Source: Verrucosispora sp. NA02020 (GTDB lineage: Bacteria; Actinomycetota; Actinomycetes; Mycobacteriales; Micromonosporaceae). Taken from it: 64,000 nucleotides of DNA. The notes beneath the pieces were generated by a model, which was not told the DNA's origin, made no database searches, and worked only from the letters and a program-made list of their open reading frames with translations. The DNA lies in assembly GCF_013364215.1 (NCBI RefSeq), contig NZ_CP054923.1:5208001-5272000 (forward strand), given 5' to 3'. Numbering within the stretch: position 1 is the stretch's first letter; the number at the start of each line of letters is the position of its first letter. The position numbers and the translations under genes were made by a program. Shown here in pieces: positions 26,169 through 32,995 of the stretch.

Positions 26169-26819
26169 ATGACCTACAGCGGAGATGTCACCCCCGGCGG
26201 CCCGCCGGCCGTACGCGAACTCGACGCCCTGACCATCACCAAGGTGTCGGTCGGCCCGATGGACAACAACGCGTACCTGCTGCGCTGTCGGCACACCGGC
26301 GAACAGGTGCTGATCGACGCCGCCAACGAAGCGCCCCGACTGCTGGAGCTGGTCGGTGACGGCGGGCTGCGCACCGTGGTCACCACCCACCAGCACATGG
26401 ACCACTGGGTGGGGCTGGAGGAGGTCGTCGCCAAGACCGGGGCCCGCGCGCTGGTGCACGCCGACGACGCGGAGGGGCTGCCGATCGAGGCGCAGACCCT
26501 CGCCGACGGGGACACCGTGCCCGTGGGTGACTGCACGCTGGAGGTCATCCACATCAAGGGGCACACCCCGGGTTCGGTGGCGCTGCTCTACCGCGACCCG
26601 GCCGGCACCCCGCACCTCTTCACCGGCGACAGTCTCTTTCCTGGGGGTCCTGGGAGGACAACAGATCCTGAGTCGTTTCGGCAGGTGATGGACGACTTGG
26701 AGGGGAAGGTTTTCGGACGCCTTCCGGATGACACGTGGTTCTATCCGGGGCATGGCGCTGACTCGACCCTGGGTGCGGAGCGTCCGCACCTGGGCGAGTG
26801 GAGGGCGCGCGGCTGGTAG
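26169..26819 (+). CDS. MBL-fold metallo-hydrolase, hybrid host/prophage gene
   Basis: A 216-residue metallo-beta-lactamase-fold hydrolase of the glyoxalase II-like type. The metal motif THQHMDHW gives H74, H76, D78 and H79; later ligands lie in GHTPGS, TGDSLFPGG and YPGHG. AGGAAG precedes the ATG. Codon use changes abruptly near 26631: about 10 of 154 codons end in A/T before it and 19 of 62 after it. The encoded protein remains family-like to its end. I infer that phage integration replaced the 3' end with a synonymous copy. Reaction unknown. Confidence 0.9.
   Translation: MTYSGDVTPGGPPAVRELDALTITKVSVGPMDNNAYLLRCRHTGEQVLIDAANEAPRLLELVGDGGLRTVVTTHQHMDHWVGLEEVVAKTGARALVHADDAEGLPIEAQTLADGDTVPVGDCTLEVIHIKGHTPGSVALLYRDPAGTPHLFTGDSLFPGGPGRTTDPESFRQVMDDLEGKVFGRLPDDTWFYPGHGADSTLGAERPHLGEWRARGW
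26620..26655. other. probable left attachment junction (attL) inside the MBL-fold gene
   Basis: The host-like codon pattern ends, and the phage-like pattern begins, around the codons for TGDSLFPG. The crossover should lie in or close to this stretch, at the conserved metal-ligand motif. The exact core cannot be placed without the right junction, which lies outside the window. Confidence 0.6.
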
Positions 26820-26831
26820 GCCCGGCGTGAT

Positions 26832-27320
26832 CTAGGAGGCGGCCCGGTTCCCCGTGGTGGGGCCGGGCTGCGTGCTGTGCAGATACCGCAGGTAGCTGAG
26901 GGCTGCCTGCTTGGTGGCGTCCGGCATGTCGGGGTCTTCGAGGATGCTGACGGCTTCCTCGACGGTGGGGTCTTGCCGGCGTGGCGGGGGCGGTAGGTGC
27001 TCGACGTCGGCGGGCGCGAGGTAGCCGAGGGCCACGCCAGCCGTGACGGTCGAGAGGCCGAGGACGCGGCACACGGCTTGTACCTGTTCCGGTTTCGGGT
27101 TGGTGACTTGGCCGCGTTCCCATCGGCTGATTGTTTCGAGTGATACGCCGGATCGGTCGGCCACGTCTTCTTGTCGAAGACCGACCCTGACTCGGTATTC
27201 GCGGAGTAGTCGCGAGAACCTGTTTCCGCTGTCGTTTTGTTCTGCCGCCACGGGGTCACGATAGGCGTGGTTGGCGTTTCTCTCACTGATGGTGTCTGCC
27301 GTTCGGCATACGTCATTCAT
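26832..27320 (-). CDS. XRE-family regulator, probable prophage repressor
   Basis: A 162-residue protein with a helix-turn-helix of the XRE type around residues 34-90 (LRQEDVADRSGVSLETISRWERG). The C-terminal part is proline-rich then helical and has no recognisable protease or dimerisation motif. Its ATG at 27318-27320 lies in the same 17-base sequence that surrounds the start of the divergent Cro-like gene, which supports this start and suggests autorepression. Only minus-strand gene beside the attachment junction, as expected for a lysogeny repressor. Confidence 0.8.
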   Translation of the reverse strand: MNDVCRTADTISERNANHAYRDPVAAEQNDSGNRFSRLLREYRVRVGLRQEDVADRSGVSLETISRWERGQVTNPKPEQVQAVCRVLGLSTVTAGVALGYLAPADVEHLPPPPRRQDPTVEEAVSILEDPDMPDATKQAALSYLRYLHSTQPGPTTGNRAAS

Positions 27321-27322
27321 GC
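27297..27322. promoter_or_regulatory. operator-like sequence at the repressor start
   Basis: On the minus strand CATGAATGACGTATGCC covers the repressor start codon and matches 15 of 17 bases of the sequence at the Cro-like start (27457-27473). Next to it lies the palindrome TGCCGTTCGGCA (27297-27308). Further CGGCA/TGCCG half-sites occur through the intergenic region (for example near 27370, 27402 and 27426). Confidence 0.6.
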
Positions 27323-27452
27323 CGTGCAGCCCCCGTTTCTGTTGCGCGGCCTGGGGTTTCTCCCTGTCATCATGCCGTCACTCATCGATAGATACAACTG
27401 GACGGCACGCCCGGCGAACCCTTGTACGGCACACGTCTTATATGCCATGCTC

Positions 27453-27473
27453 ACGTCATGCATGACGTATCCC
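27453..27473. promoter_or_regulatory. perfect 16-bp palindrome over the start codon of the Cro-like gene
   Basis: ACGTCATGCATGACGT (27453-27468) is a perfect palindrome and includes the ATG at 27458. The shared element CATGMATGACGTATSCC recurs at the divergent repressor start. A protein bound here would block initiation or early elongation of this gene. Confidence 0.65.
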
Positions 27474-27718
27474 CGGTTCGGCTACACGGCATCCCCGCCG
27501 TCTCACCGACCATCCGATGGCAGCGGGTCAAGACCGCCCTCGGCGTCAGCACCAACGCTGAGGTAGCCGAACGAACCGGCATCCCCCTGCGCACCCTCGA
27601 CCGGCTGTTCATCAACCCCGACTCAAGTCTGCTGCGCAACGCCCGCCGGCTGTCGGCACTCACCGGCATCGGCATGGACGAGCTGTTTCCCGCCGACGAC
27701 TTGGCGGAGGCCGCCTGA
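27458..27718 (+). CDS. Cro-like small HTH protein
   Basis: An 86-residue protein with a helix-turn-helix of Cro/C2 type (AEVAERTGIPLRTLDRLF, about residues 32-49). Divergent from the repressor and first gene of the rightward set; likely antagonist of lysogeny or early regulator. I use the ATG at 27458 because its surroundings mirror the repressor start; an in-frame TTG at 27422 is the alternative. No clear Shine-Dalgarno, so it may be translated from a leaderless transcript. Confidence 0.7.
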   Translation: MHDVSPVRLHGIPAVSPTIRWQRVKTALGVSTNAEVAERTGIPLRTLDRLFINPDSSLLRNARRLSALTGIGMDELFPADDLAEAA

Positions 27719-27918
27719 TGGCCCACTACCGACTCGACGACCCGGCACTGCAAGCCGAACTGGACCGTCTTGCCGCCGAAGAGGCCGCCGCGTGGCCGGT
27801 CACCGACGAGACGCTGGCCGCGCTGGCGCGGATCCTGCCGACCGCCAACGCGATGGCCGACCGGCGCAATGCCGCCATCGCGCCCGCCATCCCCGCCCAG
27901 CGGAGGCGTGCCGCGTGA
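27718..27918 (+). CDS. hypothetical protein
   Basis: A 66-residue mostly helical, Ala-rich protein. TGATG overlap with the Cro-like gene and GTGA overlap with the next gene place it in the immunity operon. No recognisable motif. Confidence 0.6.
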   Translation: MAHYRLDDPALQAELDRLAAEEAAAWPVTDETLAALARILPTANAMADRRNAAIAPAIPAQRRRAA

Positions 27919-28106
27919 ACACCACCCCGCGTGTGATCACCCGCCCGGCTGGCACGGCCATCGAACTACTCACGATGCCTGGCTTCACCGTCGACCGGGT
28001 CGGCGACTGGATGCCCACGATCGCCGCCGATGAGGCGGAAGCGCTGCGGCTGCTCGATGAGCGGGAGCGGGCGCTGCGCCTCAAGCAGTCCACGCACACC
28101 ACCTGA
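27915..28106 (+). CDS. hypothetical protein
   Basis: A 63-residue protein, acidic helix near the C-terminus (ADEAEALRLLDERERALRL). GTG start overlapping the previous stop by four bases. No recognisable family. The next gene starts 87 bases later. Confidence 0.55.
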   Translation: MNTTPRVITRPAGTAIELLTMPGFTVDRVGDWMPTIAADEAEALRLLDERERALRLKQSTHTT

Positions 28107-28193
28107 CATGGCTGGACGCCCACCGGATGCGACCCGGCAGGCGTCCTGAAAGCCACCACCGAATCCGACCTAGACGAAGGGGTGTCGAATCCG

Positions 28194-28475
28194 ATGACTT
28201 TTCGAGTACACCACATCAGCCGTTCGGCTGACACCGCACCCTCTGTTGCGCTGCCGTCGCCGTCCGACGACGCCGCCTGGACCGCCGAGACGGTTGCGAT
28301 CATCGCCGGGGTTCCGATGCCGCCGCACACGATGATTCACACCCGGCCGCAGGCTGGCTGCCCGCTGTGCCCGCCGACCGCCTGCCCGTGCGGCCGGTTC
28401 GACTGCCCGGACGTGTTCGAGCACCGCCGTAGTTTCGCGGGGTCGGAGACGACGTGGCGCGAGGTGGCCGCCTGA
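28194..28475 (+). CDS. hypothetical protein with Cys cluster
   Basis: A 93-residue protein with a C-terminal cysteine cluster (CPLCPPTACPCGRFDC) that could bind zinc. I prefer the ATG at 28194, with GAAGG about 12 bases upstream, to the in-frame GTG at 28182, which sits against that Shine-Dalgarno. Its stop overlaps the methyltransferase start by one base, so the two are coupled. Confidence 0.6.
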   Translation: MTFRVHHISRSADTAPSVALPSPSDDAAWTAETVAIIAGVPMPPHTMIHTRPQAGCPLCPPTACPCGRFDCPDVFEHRRSFAGSETTWREVAA

Positions 28476-29722
28476 TGCCGACCATGGCCGAACTGTGCGC
28501 GGGCGGCGGACTCCTCACCCGCGCCCTCGAAGAGACGTTCGGGGTGACGTCGAAGTGGCATGCCGAGTCGGATCCGGCCGCGTCGAAGGTGCTGGAACGG
28601 CGCTGGCCGGGTGTGCCGAATTTCGGCGACGTCACCCGCATCGCCTGGTCGACCATCGGCCTCGTCGACCTCCTGGCGGCCGGTTTTCCCTGCCAGCCGT
28701 TCAGCTCCTCCGGCAAGCGGGGGGGGTCCACCGATGAGAGGCACCTGTGGCCGACCGGTGTGCTGCCCGGGATCGAGGCACTGATGCCGCCCGTGCTCGT
28801 GTTGGAGAACGTGCCGAACCTGCTGCGCATCGAGCGCGGCGAGGTGTTCGGTGTCATCCTCGCCGACTTGGATCGGCTCGGGTACACGGTGGCCTGGACG
28901 GTGGTGGGTGCCTGCAAGATGGGCGCCTGCCACCACCGGCACCGCCTGTTCATGCTGGCCGTTCGTTCGCCGGGCGTGTCGGTGCCGTCGCAGGAGCCGA
29001 CGGCTGAGCGTGCCGGGGATGTGTGGCTGCCGGTGCAGCGGGTGCTGTTCGGTGACGTCCAGGCGGTGCGGTGGCCGGCGTCGGGCGTGTCGCGCGCCGG
29101 GGTTATGTGGCCGCTTCCGGTGGAGACGTGCGGCGAGGGCGGCATTCTGCTGCCGACCCCGAGGACGAGCGACACCAATGGGGCCGGAGCGCACGGTGAC
29201 GGCGGACTGGACCTGCGAACCGTGGTGTCGATGCTGCCGACTCCCCGCGCTTCGGACACGGGCACGCCGGGACGTCGGGCGTCAGAGGGTTTCCGGCCGC
29301 CGCTGTCGCAGGTGATTCTGCCGATGTTCCCAACCCCCACGGCCCGCGACGCGGGCCGTGGGGCAGGGCGACCGTTTGCCGAGGGCCGCCCCCTGTCGGA
29401 GGTGGTGGCGTTGGTGCCGCCCGGCCAGTTCGGTAAGTACGAGCCTGCTGTACGCCGCCAGGAGGTCGCGTTCGGCCTGACCGTGCCAGCGCCGACGGAG
29501 CCGGGCCGTGCCGGTAAGCCGCGCCTGGCCGCCGCGTTCCCCGAGTGGATGATGGCCGCCCCGCGCGGCTTCTTGACCGATGTGGTGTCGCGTAACGAGG
29601 CGCTGCGGATCGCCGGGAACGGCGTGTTCGGGCCGGTGGTCGGTCACGCGTTGTCGTCGCTGCCGACGTTCGGGCCTGCGGTGGCGTTGCTGTCGCGCCA
29701 GCATTTGGGGGTGGCGGCGTGA
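28475..29722 (+). CDS. DNA cytosine-5 methyltransferase
   Basis: A 415-residue C5-methyltransferase. Motif I is AELCAGGGLLTRALE; motif IV PCQPFS carries the catalytic C73; motif VI is ENV (111-113); motif VIII is HHRHRLFML; motif X is NEALRIAGNGVFGPVV near the C-terminus. The long region between motifs VIII and X, with repeated LPTPRxSDT-like segments, should be the target-recognition part. No restriction endonuclease is adjacent, so it is probably a solitary enzyme protecting phage DNA or marking the lysogen. Confidence 0.93.
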   Translation: MPTMAELCAGGGLLTRALEETFGVTSKWHAESDPAASKVLERRWPGVPNFGDVTRIAWSTIGLVDLLAAGFPCQPFSSSGKRGGSTDERHLWPTGVLPGIEALMPPVLVLENVPNLLRIERGEVFGVILADLDRLGYTVAWTVVGACKMGACHHRHRLFMLAVRSPGVSVPSQEPTAERAGDVWLPVQRVLFGDVQAVRWPASGVSRAGVMWPLPVETCGEGGILLPTPRTSDTNGAGAHGDGGLDLRTVVSMLPTPRASDTGTPGRRASEGFRPPLSQVILPMFPTPTARDAGRGAGRPFAEGRPLSEVVALVPPGQFGKYEPAVRRQEVAFGLTVPAPTEPGRAGKPRLAAAFPEWMMAAPRGFLTDVVSRNEALRIAGNGVFGPVVGHALSSLPTFGPAVALLSRQHLGVAA

Positions 29723-29916
29723 GTGCCTTCAACCCGGACGCGGTGCCGACGTTTCCCGAGGCTGAGACGCGGGACAGCCGTGAGGAGTGGGAGCGGTTGG
29801 AGCGCCGCCGCTTCCGCCTGTTCTTCGCCGTGGTCGCGTCGGTCGCTGTCGTGGTGGTGGCTGCTGGCGTGTGGGCGATCTCCAACGGCCACGTTCCGTG
29901 GGTTGGTGTGCGGTGA
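29719..29916 (+). CDS. small membrane protein
   Basis: A 65-residue protein with a charged N-terminal half and a single hydrophobic segment near residues 34-54 (FFAVVASVAVVVVAAGVWAI). GTG start overlapping the methyltransferase stop (GTGA). First of a run of very small, coupled genes, several with membrane segments. Confidence 0.65.
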   Translation: MSAFNPDAVPTFPEAETRDSREEWERLERRRFRLFFAVVASVAVVVVAAGVWAISNGHVPWVGVR

Positions 29917-30092
29917 GCGGCCGGGTGTTGCGTCTCGCCCCCACCTCGCCGGGTGGGCGTGTGCGGGAGGTGCCGATCGGGCCGGGCCAACTGCGGGACG
30001 CGGAACGGCTGCTGGTTCGGTTGTCGCGGTTGGAGTCGGTGCGGTCTGGTGACCGGACTGCCGAGATCGTGTGCATGGGCGGCGAGCGGTGA
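29913..30092 (+). CDS. hypothetical protein
   Basis: A 59-residue soluble protein, GTG start, four-base overlaps at both ends with flanking genes. Basic, no recognised motif. Confidence 0.5.
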   Translation: MSGRVLRLAPTSPGGRVREVPIGPGQLRDAERLLVRLSRLESVRSGDRTAEIVCMGGER

Positions 30093-30460
30093 CGCGCCGT
30101 CGCGCCGCCACCCTGCTTGCCGCCTCGTTCTCGGTGGGTGTCCTGTTCGGTGTGGCCGGCTGGTGGCTTGGCGCCGCGTTCGCTGGCATGGCGGCGTCGT
30201 GGGTTATCGGCCGCGCGACCGGCCACCGTCTGCTGGTTGACGCCGAGGGCCGTGCCGCTCTTTGGCGCGGTGAGGCTGCCCGCGCTGAGGCCGAAGCGGA
30301 CGGGCTGCGCGATGAGTTGACGTACCGCTGGGTCGACGCCCATGAGGGCCGTTTCGTGGATGACGCCCGTCTGCGCCCGGACTGGTCCTCGCTGGACCGC
30401 AATTCCTCTTCCTCGCCTGGCGCCGCCTCACCTGTGCGTCCGGCCACCACCACTGCTTAA
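30089..30460 (+). CDS. membrane protein with cytoplasmic helical tail
   Basis: A 123-residue protein. Two short hydrophobic stretches lie in the first ~45 residues (TLLAASFSVGVLFGVAGWWL and AAFAGMAASWVIG), followed by a charged helix and a Ser/Pro-rich end. GTG start with GTGA overlap. The size and shape fit a holin-like or exclusion protein but nothing identifies it. Confidence 0.6.
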   Translation: MTRRRAATLLAASFSVGVLFGVAGWWLGAAFAGMAASWVIGRATGHRLLVDAEGRAALWRGEAARAEAEADGLRDELTYRWVDAHEGRFVDDARLRPDWSSLDRNSSSSPGAASPVRPATTTA

Positions 30461-30482
30461 CCCGTCCTGAGGGGAGTTCCGC

Positions 30483-30770
30483 ATGGCTTCGTACTACTCG
30501 CGGATGCGACGCATCTTGCATAACGCAACCGGACACTTCACGCAGAGTGAGAACACGCCGGTTCAGGTGGCCCCCGCGCCGACCGTCACCGGCCGCGCCA
30601 CCCCCATGCCCGGCAGTCTCGTTCGGGCCTCCGACGTGTACGCGGACCTCACCCAGTGGCTGCCGACGCCTGGTGCCCCGGCCGCCAACACGCGCCCGTA
30701 CACGGGGCGACGCAACGTGTCCGACGTGAACCGGATGCCGCGAACACTCACACGGCAGCGGGTGTCCTGA
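30483..30770 (+). CDS. hypothetical protein
   Basis: A 95-residue proline-rich basic protein with a good Shine-Dalgarno (GAGGGGAG) before the ATG; one of few genes here not overlapping its upstream neighbour. No membrane segment or family recognised. Its stop overlaps the next ATG (TGATG). Confidence 0.55.
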   Translation: MASYYSRMRRILHNATGHFTQSENTPVQVAPAPTVTGRATPMPGSLVRASDVYADLTQWLPTPGAPAANTRPYTGRRNVSDVNRMPRTLTRQRVS

Positions 30771-31261
30771 TGGCCGAGCGCATCTTCCTCTACACCTACA
30801 TTGCCGTGATCGCGGTCGTCGTCGTCACGATGGTCGGCCTGCTCATCAAGTGGTCGCGGGAAGAGTGGCAGGCGGCCCGCCTCGACAGTGCGCGTGTCGA
30901 ATCCGAGTTCGGTCCGCTGCTGGCCCGTGTTCGTGCCGCCGCCGACGGGTGGGTTTCCGCCGTACCGGGTGCCGACCGGTACATGGCTCGTGGACGTCAC
31001 CGCGCCTCCCGGCCCAGCTCGACGCCGGAGGGTGAGCCGGATCGTCTGGTGGCGTCGGCTCCCGTCGTGCTGTCCGACCACAAGCCGGCCGTCGACGAGG
31101 TGTTCGCTCAGGTCGGCTACCCGGCCGCCGGGCGGGCCTCGCTGCCGCTGCCGTTCGACCAGCAGGTGCGGGACCGCAACGACGCCCTGCACGCACTGCA
31201 CGAAGGGCTGCGGTTCGAGAACACCACGGTGCTGCCGGCGATGCGTGAGGCGGCGTCGTGA
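30770..31261 (+). CDS. membrane-anchored hypothetical protein
   Basis: A 163-residue protein with an N-terminal membrane anchor (about residues 6-26, FLYTYIAVIAVVVVTMVGLL) and a hydrophilic remainder. Coupled at both ends by TGATG/GTGA overlaps. No family recognised; belongs to the same cassette of small membrane proteins. Confidence 0.6.
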   Translation: MAERIFLYTYIAVIAVVVVTMVGLLIKWSREEWQAARLDSARVESEFGPLLARVRAAADGWVSAVPGADRYMARGRHRASRPSSTPEGEPDRLVASAPVVLSDHKPAVDEVFAQVGYPAAGRASLPLPFDQQVRDRNDALHALHEGLRFENTTVLPAMREAAS

Positions 31262-31464
31262 ACCGCCTGTCGCGTCTGCTTGCCGCCTACTTCCCCACCT
31301 TGTCTGGCCGGGTGGATGCGGCCCTGCGGATTCGCGCCCTTGAGGCGCAGGTGCGGCGGCTGGCCGCAGCCAATGCGGTGCTGCAAGGCCAGGCCGATCA
31401 GCTTGCCCGGATTCGGCGGACTGCCCGGATCCGTTTCAACGACAGAACCCGAGGTGCGTCCTGA
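31258..31464 (+). CDS. small coiled-coil protein
   Basis: A 68-residue basic protein whose middle has a heptad-like helix (ALRIRALEAQVRRLAAANAV). GTG start, GTGA overlap with the previous gene and one-base overlap with the next. Confidence 0.55.
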   Translation: MNRLSRLLAAYFPTLSGRVDAALRIRALEAQVRRLAAANAVLQGQADQLARIRRTARIRFNDRTRGAS

Positions 31465-31715
31465 TGCATGACCTGTACATCGTGTTGTCTCCTGCCGCTG
31501 TGATGGCCGGGTTTCTTGGCCTGATCGTCCTGGTGGCGGTGGTGTTCATCGCCGGCGCGTTGGCGATGCGCCCGGACCGGCCGTCCCCGCCGTCGTGTGA
31601 GTCGGTGGAGTGCGCGGAGACGGTGGAGCTGCCGTCGAAGGATCGGCGGATCGTGATGGCGATTCCGGCCCCGCGCCGTCCGGTGGACGGGCCGACGAAG
31701 GTGCTGCCCCGGTGA
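31464..31715 (+). CDS. small membrane protein
   Basis: An 83-residue protein with one hydrophobic segment (about residues 9-34) and a short polar C-terminal tail containing two cysteines. Coupled on both sides. Confidence 0.6.
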   Translation: MHDLYIVLSPAAVMAGFLGLIVLVAVVFIAGALAMRPDRPSPPSCESVECAETVELPSKDRRIVMAIPAPRRPVDGPTKVLPR

Positions 31716-31978
31716 ACGAGTTTCAGTGGGCCGATCCGGGTTGGGTCGGCTACGGGGTGGGGCTGCTGCTGTTTGCCGCCGGCGCGGTGTGGTTGTGGCT
31801 GCGATTCAGCCGCCGTCGCGCCTACCGGGAGTTGGTGGCCGAGGTGGGGCCGGTGCGTGCCGCGTATCGGGTGCCGCAAGGCAAGTGGCATCCGTGTACG
31901 GGTGAGCCGATGCCGGAGCCGCAGTACGCGGTGGGACGGGCGTCGGTGGTGCCGAGGCAGCGGCAGGTGGGCCGGTGA
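31712..31978 (+). CDS. small membrane protein
   Basis: An 88-residue protein with a hydrophobic segment near residues 13-31 (VGYGVGLLLFAAGAVWLWL) and a basic tail. GTG start. Last gene of the cassette; it converges on the minus-strand antitoxin-like gene four bases further on. Confidence 0.6.
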   Translation: MNEFQWADPGWVGYGVGLLLFAAGAVWLWLRFSRRRAYRELVAEVGPVRAAYRVPQGKWHPCTGEPMPEPQYAVGRASVVPRQRQVGR

Positions 31979-31982
31979 GCGG

Positions 31983-32231
31983 TCACATGTCGGTCGGTTC
32001 GCCGAGGGCTTCCCTGGCGCGGCGGTACCAGTCGATCGGGACGATCACGACGCCGACGCGGCTGTGCTTCGACACGGGGCTGTGTTCGTCCAGCTCGCCT
32101 GCCGCGCCTGCGTCGATAAGCCGCCCGAGGTCTTTGCGGGCGTCTTCGACGGTGCGTCGTTTGATGGTCGCCACGGCCGGATCGTACAGGTCTTCGTGCG
32201 GACTTCCTGAGGTCCGCTGCATGTCGTCCAT
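31983..32231 (-). CDS. Phd/YefM-type antitoxin-like protein without visible toxin
   Basis: An 82-residue protein with the Phd/YefM pattern: an N-terminal TVEDARKDLGRLIDA helix region and a C-terminal SRVGVVIVPIDWYRRARE segment, as in antitoxins that repress their own promoter. No toxin gene lies on either side on this strand. GGAGGAGTC precedes the ATG. It is the only minus-strand gene between 27.4 and 45.3 kb, divergent from the long early operon and next to paired operator-like palindromes, so it may act mainly as a transcription repressor. Confidence 0.7.
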   Translation of the reverse strand: MDDMQRTSGSPHEDLYDPAVATIKRRTVEDARKDLGRLIDAGAAGELDEHSPVSKHSRVGVVIVPIDWYRRAREALGEPTDM

Positions 32232-32244
32232 GACTCCTCCGAAA

Positions 32245-32277
32245 TTCCTTAGGAACTACCTAGAAAGTCCTGAGGAA
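32245..32277. promoter_or_regulatory. paired operator palindromes in the divergent promoter region
   Basis: TTCCTTAGGAA (32245-32255) and GTCCTGAGGAA (32267-32277) are near-identical palindromes whose centres are 22 bases apart, about two helical turns. They lie between the Phd-like gene and the first early gene, and just upstream of a TAGAGT hexamer at 32284, where binding could block RNA polymerase in both directions. Confidence 0.7.
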
Positions 32278-32283
32278 TGAGGG

Positions 32284-32289
32284 TAGAGT
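32284..32289 (+). promoter_or_regulatory. possible -10 element of the early operon
   Basis: TAGAGT fits the actinobacterial TANNNT -10 pattern and would give a transcript with about 100 bases of leader before the gene at 32394. No good -35 is seen; the operator pair covers that position. Confidence 0.4.
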
Positions 32290-32393
32290 GGTGGCTGTCG
32301 GAGGTCAACCAGACCTCACAGGCGCAGCAGCTCGGCACTAGCGCCCACACGCATCACGCAATCCCAGCCTCCTACCTCTGGAGTCGATGACGC

Positions 32394-32735
32394 ATGTCCA
32401 AACTCAGCCTTGAGACGAAGAACCAGCAGGACGAAACCGTCCGCATCGGCCCCGTGGCGCTCACGCCTGCCGTTGACGAGGGCCACTGGACGTACCGGGT
32501 TCGCCTCACCGGCGCGCAGTCCATCGTCGGCTTCCCGAAGTTCTCCACCATCGGCATCGGATTCGCGGTCGAAGACGACTGGAACACGAACCTGCCGTAC
32601 ACCTGCACTGCCGAGGAGATTTACGAGCACATCGAGCACAACCGGGGTGACGCTTCGATCACCCGCGAGGACTGCATTGCCGCGATCCGGCTGATTCAGG
32701 AGGCCGCGAAGGCGGACCGGAGCGCGGGCAAGTGA
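32394..32735 (+). CDS. hypothetical protein, first gene of the early operon
   Basis: A 113-residue acidic protein with GGAG ten bases before the ATG. No motif recognised. From here to 43.5 kb neighbouring genes overlap or abut almost without exception, so this is probably the promoter-proximal gene of a long coupled transcript. Confidence 0.6.
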   Translation: MSKLSLETKNQQDETVRIGPVALTPAVDEGHWTYRVRLTGAQSIVGFPKFSTIGIGFAVEDDWNTNLPYTCTAEEIYEHIEHNRGDASITREDCIAAIRLIQEAAKADRSAGK

Positions 32736-32995
32736 CCGCCCCGGCTTTCGCCCTCGACGCGGCTGCCGCCGACGCTCTCGCCCGCTACGACGACGGCTCC
32801 CCCACCCTCCCCGGCGACCTCGCCCTGATCGTCGCCTACGAGCAGCAGTGTCAGCGTGACGCGGACCGTCTGCTGAGGGACGGGGTGGAGCGGGAGCGTG
32901 CCGCGTGGCTTGCCGGGCAGTGCCGTTACTGCGGTCCGGAGGGTGCGACTGGCCCGGACTGCGGTGACTGCGACGGGCCGGAGGTGCAGGCGTGA
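32732..32995 (+). CDS. hypothetical protein with zinc-ribbon-like C-terminus
   Basis: An 87-residue protein; helical first two thirds, then CRYCG...DCGDCDG, two Cys pairs that could hold a zinc. GTG start with GTGA overlap. Confidence 0.55.
   Translation: MTAPAFALDAAAADALARYDDGSPTLPGDLALIVAYEQQCQRDADRLLRDGVERERAAWLAGQCRYCGPEGATGPDCGDCDGPEVQA

Noticed and set aside
26600..27500. Search for a tRNA gene as attachment site and for an integrase near the left junction
   Set aside because: No cloverleaf-like sequence and no tyrosine or serine recombinase frame is visible; the junction lies in a protein gene and the integrase is expected at the other end.
31983..32231. A complete toxin-antitoxin pair
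   Set aside because: No toxin-like frame is adjacent on the minus strand in either direction; only the antitoxin-like gene can be supported.
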